Made by a program: the position numbers and the translations under genes. Shown piece by piece: positions 1 to 5,368 of a stretch of DNA of 5,368 nucleotides. The notes beneath the pieces were generated by a model, which did no database searches, was not told where the DNA came from, and worked only from the letters and a program-made list of their open reading frames with translations. The DNA is from Robiginitomaculum sp. (GTDB lineage Bacteria > Pseudomonadota > Alphaproteobacteria > Caulobacterales > Maricaulaceae), in contig JAESQI010000192.1 of the NCBI GenBank assembly GCA_016765255.1, positions 1 through 5,368 on the forward strand, read 5' to 3'. Positions within the stretch are counted from its first letter, which is position 1. The number at the start of each line of letters is the position of its first letter.

Positions 1-4
1 CCAT
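1..4 (-). CDS. Start of a divergent leftward gene (only the start codon visible)
   Basis: The complement of bases 2-4 reads ATG. On the same strand an AGGAGA Shine-Dalgarno (complement of 12-17) lies 7 bases upstream of it, which is ideal spacing and stronger than the site in front of ppk1. This suggests a protein gene running out of the window to the left, divergent from ppk1. Only the start codon and one further base are visible, so the product cannot be named. In many alphaproteobacteria the gene before ppk is a same-strand hdaA; a divergent neighbour would be a different arrangement. The call rests only on the ribosome-binding site and start codon and could be chance. Confidence 0.5.
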
Positions 5-11
5 AATATAC

Positions 12-17
12 TCTCCT
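12..17 (-). promoter_or_regulatory. Shine-Dalgarno of the divergent leftward gene
   Basis: The complement reads AGGAGA, 7 bases before an ATG (complement of 2-4). The site partly lies in a small perfect hairpin, CCTGA (15-19) with TCAGG (25-29) and a 5-base loop, so in the leftward mRNA the AGG of the site could be paired. Whether that has any effect is inference. Confidence 0.5.
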
Positions 18-64
18 GAAAACATCAGGGAAATATGTACAAAATAAATTAATAAATCATCACT

Positions 65-89
65 CTAAACTAATTTAGCTATAGTATAT
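65..89 (+). promoter_or_regulatory. Possible ppk1 promoter -10 region with adjacent palindrome
   Basis: TATAGT (80-85) followed by ATAT resembles a sigma-70 -10 element about 40 bases before the ppk1 start. No good -35 hexamer is visible at 16-18 bases upstream. Directly before it sits the imperfect palindrome CTAAACTAATTTAG (65-78), five outer base pairs around a 4-base centre, placed where an operator or activator site could be. I looked for a PhoB-type box (paired CTGTCAT-like repeats), which would suit a polyphosphate gene, and did not find one. The AT-rich composition makes chance matches likely. Confidence 0.25.
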
Positions 90-123
90 CGACACACACA
101 CCTATTCAGCGTTACATAGGGAT

Positions 124-2313
124 ATGTCGACCAAGAAAAAACTACAGGACAATCTGTTTATTAACCGAGAACTTTCTTGGCTTTCGTTCAATAAACGTGT
201 GCTGGAAGAAGCGCAAAATACGGCCAATGCGCTGCTGGAACGCTTACGATTTTTGGCCATTTCCGCCAATAATTTGGATGAATTTTATATGGTGCGGGTT
301 GCGGGTCTGCGGACACAAGTGACCGCGGGTATGCCGGCGCTGAGCCTCGATGGTCAGACGGCGAGCGAGCAACTTGAAAAAATCCGTAAAAGAGCCAAGC
401 GACTTATTGACGCGCAACAAGTCCAATGGAAAAAATTACGCAAAAAACTACATACCCAAGGCATTGAAGTAAAACTCGCATCAAAACTAGGAGGGGCTGA
501 CCTCTCGAAATTACGCGAAATATACGAAGCGGAAATCCTTCCACTCCTCACACCGATGGCGATTGATCCAGCTCACCCATTTCCATTCATACCTAATTTT
601 GGATTTGGGCTGATAATGTCACTCTCAAATGACGCGAATTTGGCTAAGTCAAAAGCCAAAAAAAATGCTGACTTGCAAATTAGTCATAGTGAGAACAGAA
701 AGGCGCTCTTGATCGTACCAGCCCATGTGCCAAGGTTTATCAATTTGCCAAACGGTAACTCAAGGAAGCGGCAAATCTTTGTCCCGCTTGAGGATGTGTT
801 AAAACTGTTTGCGCCTGATTTATTTCCTGGCTTTGACATTGTCGACTTTGGCGTCTTTAGAATTACGCGTGATAGTGAAATATCTATTGATGAGGAAGCG
901 GAAGATTTAGTCCGTCATTTTGAATTTTTGCTAAAAAAACGCAGGCGAGGACGGGTTATTCGCTTGTCCATGGATATGCATACCCCGCAGCATTTAAAAA
1001 ATTTCCTCATAGAAAGCTTCGAAGCATGGGACGAGGAGATATTGGAAATAGATGGTTTGCTCGGTCTTGCCGATTTGTCGCAAATCATTTCCAAAGATAG
1101 ACCCGATTTACTTTACCCACCTTATGAGGCGCGTTTCCCAGAGCGTATTCGTGAACATAATGGGGATTGTTTTGCGGCCATTGCGCAAAAAGATATCCTT
1201 GTCCACCATCCATATGAGGAATTTGATGTGGTCGTGCAATTTTTGCAACAGGCCGCTCTTGATCCCAATGTGGTTTCGATCAAGCAAACTTTGTATCGCA
1301 CAAGTGATGATAGCCCGATTGTTAAAGCTTTAATTGACGCGGCAGAACGCGGTAAAAATGTGACGGCATTGGTTGAGCTAAAAGCCCGCTTTGATGAGGC
1401 CAGCAATATACGCTGGGCCCGGAATTTGGAACGAGCGGGCGCGCATGTGGTTTACGGATTTATTGATTTTAAAACCCATGCAAAGGTGAGTTTGGTCATT
1501 CGGCGAGAGGGCGGGAAACTTCGTACATACACCCATTTGGGTACGGGAAATTATCATGTGCAAAATGCGAAAATTTATACAGATTTGGCCTTGTTTACAG
1601 CCAATGCTGATATTGGAAAAGACACAGGTCAATTGTTTAATTATGTGACCAGCTACGCAAAACCTAATAATTTACGACGGTTGAAAGTCGCGCCGCTCAA
1701 TTTACGCGCAACATTACTGTCCCACATTGATGAAGAAATTACGCACGCTCAACAAGGTCGCGATGGGTCTATCTGGGCGAAAATGAATGCCCTCGTTGAT
1801 CCAGAAATCATAAGAGCTTTATACAAAGCATCACAAGCGGGCGTGCAAATAGACCTTGTCGTTCGCGGAATTTGTTGTTTACGCCCCGGTGTAAAAGGAC
1901 TGTCTGAGAATATACGTGTTAAAAGTATCGTTGGACGGTTCTTAGAACATTCTCGAATTGTCTGTTTTGGCAATGGTGAGGCCCTTCCCAATAAAGACGC
2001 CCATATCTATTTTAGCTCCGCTGATTGGATGCCGCGAAATATGGATTTACGTATTGAAACTCTCATTCCCGCAGACGATATAACCGTTCGCCGGCAGATT
2101 ATGGATCAGATCATGATGGCAAACTTGCTTGATGTTAAGAATAGCTGGGATCTTGGGCCTGATGGAAAATATGTACGGAAGAAGGTCAATGGATCTGAGC
2201 CCGTTTTTTCTGCTCATGGGTATTTTATGGAAAACCCTTCTTTATCAGGGCGAGGAGGGGCGTTGGAATTGAACGCGCCAGCGTCTTTGCATACTAAAAA
2301 AACGAGAACATGA
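124..2313 (+). CDS. ppk1: Polyphosphate kinase 1 (Ppk1)
   Basis: Polyphosphate kinase reversibly transfers the gamma-phosphate of ATP onto a growing inorganic polyphosphate chain, supporting phosphate storage and stress survival. The 729-residue protein is full length for PPK1 (usually about 690-730). The N-terminal domain opens with FINRELSWLSFN (12-23) and has ISANNLDEFYMVRVAGL (46-62). The two C-terminal phospholipase-D-like domains carry the catalytic His452 in THAK (the autophosphorylated histidine, E. coli His435) and His609 in LEHSR (E. coli His592). Arg392 (LYRT) and Arg422 (ELKARFDE) match E. coli Arg375 and Arg405, with identical spacing among all four residues. SSADWMPRN (631-639) is also conserved. 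The start is fixed: no other ATG, GTG or TTG in frame lies between it and the FINREL motif. Its Shine-Dalgarno is poor (AGGG at 118-121, only 2 bases from ATG), which suggests modest initiation. It overlaps ppx by four bases. Confidence 0.98.
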   Translation: MSTKKKLQDNLFINRELSWLSFNKRVLEEAQNTANALLERLRFLAISANNLDEFYMVRVAGLRTQVTAGMPALSLDGQTASEQLEKIRKRAKRLIDAQQVQWKKLRKKLHTQGIEVKLASKLGGADLSKLREIYEAEILPLLTPMAIDPAHPFPFIPNFGFGLIMSLSNDANLAKSKAKKNADLQISHSENRKALLIVPAHVPRFINLPNGNSRKRQIFVPLEDVLKLFAPDLFPGFDIVDFGVFRITRDSEISIDEEAEDLVRHFEFLLKKRRRGRVIRLSMDMHTPQHLKNFLIESFEAWDEEILEIDGLLGLADLSQIISKDRPDLLYPPYEARFPERIREHNGDCFAAIAQKDILVHHPYEEFDVVVQFLQQAALDPNVVSIKQTLYRTSDDSPIVKALIDAAERGKNVTALVELKARFDEASNIRWARNLERAGAHVVYGFIDFKTHAKVSLVIRREGGKLRTYTHLGTGNYHVQNAKIYTDLALFTANADIGKDTGQLFNYVTSYAKPNNLRRLKVAPLNLRATLLSHIDEEITHAQQGRDGSIWAKMNALVDPEIIRALYKASQAGVQIDLVVRGICCLRPGVKGLSENIRVKSIVGRFLEHSRIVCFGNGEALPNKDAHIYFSSADWMPRNMDLRIETLIPADDITVRRQIMDQIMMANLLDVKNSWDLGPDGKYVRKKVNGSEPVFSAHGYFMENPSLSGRGGALELNAPASLHTKKTRT

Positions 2314-3830
2314 CTATTGAATCACCTCATAAAATAGCCGTTATTGATATTGGGTCAAACTCCGTTCGCTTAGTCATTTATGAAATATCAGGCAAGGCGT
2401 TTACTCTTATATATAATGAAAAAGTTTTAGCGGGATTAGGGCGAGATTTGCACATTACGGGCAAATTACATCCATTAGGGCGTCGCTTGGCATTTGATGC
2501 CTTAAAGCGGTTTAAAATTTTACTCGGTGCGCAATTTGGTGTAACTGCCAAATATGGTGAAATCCTCATCGCTGCCACGGCTGCTTTGAGAGACGCAGAA
2601 GACGCCGAAGATTTTATAGTCGATGTTTCTCGCGAAATAGGCTTTGATATACGTCCCTTAACTGGCTCTCAAGAAGCCTATATGTCGGCCATGGGCGTTA
2701 TTGCGGGGGATAGCCGTGTCCAAGGTGTTGTTGCTGATTTAGGTGGTGCAAGTTTGGAATTGGTCGACATTCAAGCCAGCAAACCCTCAGGTGGTATCAG
2801 CCATCCCCTTGGCCCGTTTTCTTTGTTCAAAGATGTATTTGACCCCAAAATATTGCGGACGAAAATCATGGCATGTTTAGAAGATGCGCCGTCTCACACG
2901 GCAGGTCAAAATTTGTATTTGATTGGGGGTGCGTGGCGTAATCTCGCTTTGATTCAGCAAAAACGGAGTGGCTATCCCTTACGCATTGCGCATAATTATG
3001 AGTTAAATTTTGAGACTGCGAAAGAATTGTCACAATGGGCATATAGTCAAGGCGGCATTGCCGAGATCAATAATTGGCGCGGCCTATCGGAGCGCCGTGC
3101 AGAGACACTTCCCTATGCAGGCCTTTTACTTGAAATTTTGCTTAAAATTATCAAACCCTGTTCGGTCATTATTGCGCCAGGAGGTTTACGTGAGGGCATT
3201 ATATATGATGCCTTGTCAAAGCTTGATGTTCCAGAATTAAATCAAGCCTCACCACTCTTTAGTGGCTGTATGGCTTTGGCAAAAGGTCGGGAGCATAATG
3301 AATATTTAGGTGGCCCGTTATTTGAATGTTTAAGTGGCCTTGACGGGACATTACCAAGTAGTTTTGCCCCCAAGAACGAACGCCGTTTGCGGCGTGCGGC
3401 GTGTTTGCTATCGAGTATAGGTAAAGGCTTGCATCCAGGCCATAAGGCCCGCATGGCGTTTCGAACTATACTGTACGCCCCGCTTCCAGATTTAGATCAC
3501 AGTGAACGCGCATATCTCGCCCTCATGGTCTACGCTTCCTATACAAGCAAACCGACCACACCAAATGACGAAGCTATTGACTATTTATTGTCAGAGGACG
3601 CGGTAATTTCGGCGCGAATTTATGGGCAAGCTATGCGACTCGGCCTAGATGTTTCTGGTCGTAGCCACATTATTTTGTCTCAATTGTCACTATCGGTAAA
3701 AGATGAAACACTCAGGATATACCCCGAAATACAGGCCAAAGATTTACGTACACAAAGAAGCCATGCTCGTTTAGAAAAATTAGCCGATCAGCTAGGGCTA
3801 AAGAGCCAAGGCTATACAGAGGCGAATTGA
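2310..3830 (+). CDS. ppx: Exopolyphosphatase (Ppx/GppA family)
   Basis: Exopolyphosphatase removes terminal orthophosphate from polyphosphate, opposing the upstream kinase; Ppx/GppA relatives can also hydrolyse pppGpp. The 506-residue protein has the ASKHA phosphatase fold. IAVIDIGSNSVRLVIYE (9-25) is the phosphate-1 loop. ILIAATAALRDAEDAEDF (85-102) follows. LTGSQEA (117-123) places the catalytic glutamate at Glu122 (E. coli Glu121). VADLGGASLELV (141-152) is the phosphate-2 loop, and GGLREGIIYD (291-300) closes the core. A C-terminal helical HD-like region runs from about 355 to 500. Oddities: the phosphate-2 loop has Ala147 where the family has GGGS, and the HD-like motif reads LLSSIG (366-371) without an acidic residue. 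The ATG overlaps the ppk1 stop as ATGA, with only a weak GAGA site before it (2304-2307), so translation is probably coupled to ppk1. Ppx rather than GppA is inferred from the ppk1 neighbour; substrate preference is not readable from sequence. Confidence 0.95.
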   Translation: MTIESPHKIAVIDIGSNSVRLVIYEISGKAFTLIYNEKVLAGLGRDLHITGKLHPLGRRLAFDALKRFKILLGAQFGVTAKYGEILIAATAALRDAEDAEDFIVDVSREIGFDIRPLTGSQEAYMSAMGVIAGDSRVQGVVADLGGASLELVDIQASKPSGGISHPLGPFSLFKDVFDPKILRTKIMACLEDAPSHTAGQNLYLIGGAWRNLALIQQKRSGYPLRIAHNYELNFETAKELSQWAYSQGGIAEINNWRGLSERRAETLPYAGLLLEILLKIIKPCSVIIAPGGLREGIIYDALSKLDVPELNQASPLFSGCMALAKGREHNEYLGGPLFECLSGLDGTLPSSFAPKNERRLRRAACLLSSIGKGLHPGHKARMAFRTILYAPLPDLDHSERAYLALMVYASYTSKPTTPNDEAIDYLLSEDAVISARIYGQAMRLGLDVSGRSHIILSQLSLSVKDETLRIYPEIQAKDLRTQRSHARLEKLADQLGLKSQGYTEAN

Positions 3831-3880
3831 ACAAGCAAAGCCTTGTCATTGCCCATTGATCTGTTCTACATTATGACAAG
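3807..3880 (+). promoter_or_regulatory. Overlapping inverted repeats at the ppx 3' end and spacer
   Basis: One CTTG-containing segment (about 3839-3849) can pair with three partners. CAAGGCT (3807-3813, last ppx codons) pairs with AGCCTTG (3839-3845). ACAAG (3831-3835) pairs with CTTGT (3842-3846). CTTGTCAT (3842-3849) pairs perfectly over 8 bases with ATGACAAG (3873-3880). The stems are mutually exclusive. None is GC-rich or followed by a T run, so this is not a classical intrinsic terminator. It may be an mRNA 3'-end stabiliser, an operator or chance. The rest of the 109-bp spacer shows no convincing -35/-10 pair for the next gene, though AT-rich sequence at 3901-3920 could hold a -10. Confidence 0.3.
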
Positions 3881-3939
3881 ATAGGGAGACTCGTTTTCAA
3901 GATATGCAATAAAAATACATTTGAAACACAGGCAGTATT

Positions 3940-4536
3940 ATGGGCCTGATTTCGCAAGATAGTTTTGAAACACCATTTCCACGAGATTTGGTTGGTGACA
4001 AATCATACCCCTGCTTGATTCTCAATGCAGATTATCAACCGCTAAGTTATTTCCCTCTTTCCCTGTGGTCTTGGCAGGACGCCATAAAGGCGGTTTATTT
4101 GCGGCGGGTGAATATTGTTGATATGTACGAACAATGTGTGCGTTCCACCAGCACAGAAATGCGCTTGCCATCTGTAATCGCCTTAAAAGAATTTGTGCCC
4201 CAAAGTCGCTCTCCTGCATTTACGCGGTTTAATTTATTTTTGCGAGACGGGTTTAAGTGTGTATATTGCCAAAGTCCAAAGGACTTAACCTTTGATCATG
4301 TGATTCCAAAACGGCTAGGCGGACAAACCAATTGGAAAAATATTGTTGCGGCCTGCACAAAATGTAACTTTAAAAAGGGGGGGAGGATGCCACAAAGTGC
4401 GGGGATGAAATTGCTGACTAAGCCGTATATTCCGACTATTCATGGCTTGCAGGCACAAGGGCGGCGCTTTCCGCCGGGCTACCTCCATGAAAGTTGGTTG
4501 GATTATTTATATTGGGATTTGGAGCTTAAATCATGA
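3940..4536 (+). CDS. HNH endonuclease family protein
   Basis: This 198-residue protein ends in an HNH (beta-beta-alpha metal) nuclease domain. Zinc-binding cysteine pairs are CVYC (107-110) and CTKC (139-142). Between them TFDHVIPKRLGG (117-128) supplies the Asp119-His120 catalytic pair, and Asn134 and Asn143 fill the later metal/structural positions. The N-terminal part, YPCLILNADYQPLSYFPLSL (23-42) with WSWQDAIKAVYL (43-54), and the C-terminal YLHESWLDYLYWDLEL (181-196) are what I recall as hallmarks of a highly conserved stand-alone alphaproteobacterial HNH family. No membrane segment or signal peptide is visible, so it should act in the cytoplasm on nucleic acid; the substrate is unknown to me. 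Stop codons lie in frame just upstream (3910 and 3919), fixing the ATG, although its Shine-Dalgarno is weak. It contains a run of seven G (4377-4383) and overlaps the next gene by ATGA. Nothing nearby marks it as part of a mobile intron, phage or restriction system. Confidence 0.9.
   Translation: MGLISQDSFETPFPRDLVGDKSYPCLILNADYQPLSYFPLSLWSWQDAIKAVYLRRVNIVDMYEQCVRSTSTEMRLPSVIALKEFVPQSRSPAFTRFNLFLRDGFKCVYCQSPKDLTFDHVIPKRLGGQTNWKNIVAACTKCNFKKGGRMPQSAGMKLLTKPYIPTIHGLQAQGRRFPPGYLHESWLDYLYWDLELKS
4521..4524 (+). promoter_or_regulatory. Shine-Dalgarno of the cyclophilin gene
   Basis: GGAG lies 8 bases before the ATG at 4533, inside the last codons of the HNH gene. It is the best-placed ribosome-binding site among the rightward genes here and supports the ATGA-overlap start over any later methionine. 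Confidence 0.65.
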
Positions 4537-5129
4537 CACGTCTATTTCTTGTTTTTTTATCAACTCTATTATTGTGGTCATGTGGTGGTTCAAAAATGCC
4601 TCGTGTGGTTTTAGAAACAGAACTTGGGATTATAGAAATTGAGATTTATAGCGAGCAGGCTCCTTTGACCGCGCAAAATTTTCTCTATTATGTAGACAAT
4701 AACCTTTATGACGGCGAGGGTTTTTACCGTGTCGTACGTCCAGAAACTGATCCACTCGGTATGGGTATGGAAATCATTCAAGGCGGTCTGCTGGCCATGG
4801 AAACTGTGACCGCACCTATTGACCACGAAACCACACAAATGTCGGGGCTTTCTCATATAGACGGTGCGATATCCATGGCTCGTGACGAACCAGGAACGGG
4901 AAGTGCAGCTTACTTTTTCATCAGTATTGGTGATAATACGTTTCTTGACTATGCAGGAAAACGAAATCCAGATGGGCAAGGCTATGCGGTGTTTGGGCAA
5001 ATTGTTAAAGGTATGGATGTTGTCCGCGCCATACAAATGCAAAATGTAAGCGAGGTTAGCGAGGATCGCGTTACGCAAGGACAAATTCTGTCGACACCTG
5101 TCAAAATCATCTCAGCACGAAGGCTATAA
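4533..5129 (+). CDS. Cyclophilin-type peptidyl-prolyl cis-trans isomerase, probable lipoprotein
   Basis: Cyclophilins isomerise Xaa-Pro peptide bonds and assist folding. The first 17 residues are a lipoprotein signal: a short positive end (Arg3), a hydrophobic stretch (4-14), and a lipobox ending LWSC with Cys17. The -2 tryptophan is unusual, but the -1 serine is normal. No aspartate follows Cys17, so the lipoprotein would be expected in the outer membrane, facing the periplasm. The cyclophilin domain spans about 24-196: VVLETELGIIEIEIY, then FYRVV with Arg66 (human CypA Arg55), IIQGG with Gln83 (CypA Gln63), ISMAR (113-117), AYFFISI (126-132), NTFLD (135-139; Phe137 at the CypA Trp121 position) and VFGQIVKGMDVV (153-164). 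The insert AGKRNPDGQGYAVFG is typical of a proteobacterial subfamily. Core catalytic residues are present, so it is probably active. At 198 residues it is complete. It is translationally coupled to the HNH gene and ends 3 bases from convergent coq7. Confidence 0.93.
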   Translation: MTRLFLVFLSTLLLWSCGGSKMPRVVLETELGIIEIEIYSEQAPLTAQNFLYYVDNNLYDGEGFYRVVRPETDPLGMGMEIIQGGLLAMETVTAPIDHETTQMSGLSHIDGAISMARDEPGTGSAAYFFISIGDNTFLDYAGKRNPDGQGYAVFGQIVKGMDVVRAIQMQNVSEVSEDRVTQGQILSTPVKIISARRL

Positions 5130-5132
5130 CTT

Positions 5133-5368
5133 TTAGATTTTTTCGCTCAATTTAATGGCGATGCGGCAGCCAGTTTTTATAAACGCAGACAGTACGGGGT
5201 AAGCGGGTGCGTCCTTTGCACCGCCCTGAATAGCAGCGTCTTTATGGCGCAGTTCATCTTCTCTAAATTGGGTAAAGCGGGCAGATAAGTCTTTGTGACT
5301 GTCTTTTGTTACTTCTATTTGAGCTGCGTAATGTTGTTCTATGACACTCTCTACGGCTTCGGTGCAGG
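5133..5368 (-). CDS. coq7: COQ7-type 3-demethoxyubiquinol hydroxylase (partial, C-terminal part)
   Basis: Reading the minus strand from the window edge gives 77 residues ending at a TAA (complement of 5133-5135). They match the C-terminal half of COQ7/UbiF-replacing di-iron hydroxylases, which perform a late ring hydroxylation in ubiquinone synthesis at the inner membrane. Visible are CTEAVESVIEQHY, whose glutamate (visible residue 6) matches the human COQ7 Glu142 iron ligand, and FREDELRHKDAAI, which contains the final ExxH ligand pair (visible Glu38 and His41). KDAPAYPVLSAFIKTGCR and the IKLSEKI tail also fit the family. The N-terminal half with the first iron ligands lies beyond the right edge, so nothing can be said about the start or promoter. 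It converges on the cyclophilin gene with only 3 bases between the stop codons. Confidence 0.92.
   Translation of the reverse strand, partial: CTEAVESVIEQHYAAQIEVTKDSHKDLSARFTQFREDELRHKDAAIQGGAKDAPAYPVLSAFIKTGCRIAIKLSEKI

Noticed and set aside
91..101. Short CA dinucleotide repeat before ppk1
   Set aside because: About five units, too short to suggest phase variation or a defined regulatory role.
1052..1406. Open frames of 93-94 residues overlapping ppk1 in other frames
   Set aside because: Both fall inside the well-conserved PPK1 core and have compositions typical of out-of-frame reading.
3873..3920. ATGACA as a -35 element for the HNH gene
   Set aside because: No matching -10 hexamer occurs 16-18 bases downstream; the nearest AT-rich candidates are more than 20 bases away.
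4369..4375. T TTA AAA slippery heptamer in the HNH gene
   Set aside because: The reading frame is TTT AAA AAG, so the heptamer is out of register for -1 slippage.
4382..4389. GGAGG followed directly by ATG inside the HNH gene, resembling an internal start
   Set aside because: There is no spacer between the Shine-Dalgarno-like bases and ATG, and the ATG is just in-frame Met150; the match comes from the G run.
5049..5064. Direct repeat AGCGAGG-TT-AGCGAGG
   Set aside because: It encodes a repeated Val-Ser-Glu in the cyclophilin tail; short and explained by coding sequence.
4611..5084. A 157-residue open frame on the minus strand opposite the cyclophilin gene
   Set aside because: It lies wholly antisense to a clear cyclophilin, its translation shows no family-like motif, and it has no good ribosome site; it is a shadow frame.
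5089..5096. Palindrome TGTCGACA near the cyclophilin 3' end
   Set aside because: An 8-base palindrome inside coding sequence, with no T run or second copy at a regulatory position.

Overview
This window looks like an ordinary chromosomal segment of an alphaproteobacterium with moderately low GC (about 43-46% by eye). The clues are an adjacent ppk1-ppx pair of alphaproteobacterial type, a stand-alone HNH protein of a kind I associate with alphaproteobacteria, and a COQ7-type ubiquinone hydroxylase at the right edge. A marine Maricaulales/Hyphomonadaceae-like lineage would fit, but that placement is from memory and is weak. I see no insertion sequence, integrase, tRNA, rRNA, CRISPR array or other sign of a mobile island.

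Layout. Bases 1-123 are an AT-rich divergent intergenic region. Its left edge appears to hold the start codon and Shine-Dalgarno of a leftward gene that lies almost wholly outside the window. Rightward, ppk1 (124-2313) makes polyphosphate and ppx (2310-3830) degrades it; the two overlap by ATGA and form an operon. A 109-bp gap (3831-3939) holds inverted repeats that could compete with one another, but no clear promoter or classical terminator. A second ATGA-coupled pair follows: an HNH nuclease-like protein (3940-4536) and a cyclophilin-type peptidyl-prolyl isomerase with a lipoprotein signal (4533-5129). Three bases further on, the C-terminal part of coq7 runs in from the right on the minus strand (5133 to the window end).

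How the genes work together. Only ppk1 and ppx have an obvious functional link: reversible storage of phosphate as polyphosphate, with synthesis and breakdown tied to one mRNA. The HNH and cyclophilin genes share a transcript by overlap, but one product should be cytoplasmic and the other membrane-anchored outside the cytoplasm, so a shared function is not evident. coq7 belongs to ubiquinone biosynthesis and is only a convergent neighbour.

I did not find a convincing undescribed system. The points most worth a second look are the HNH family of unknown role with its translational coupling, a seven-G tract inside the HNH gene, several substitutions at normally conserved positions of Ppx, the alternative hairpins between ppx and the HNH gene, and the 3-bp convergent junction with coq7.
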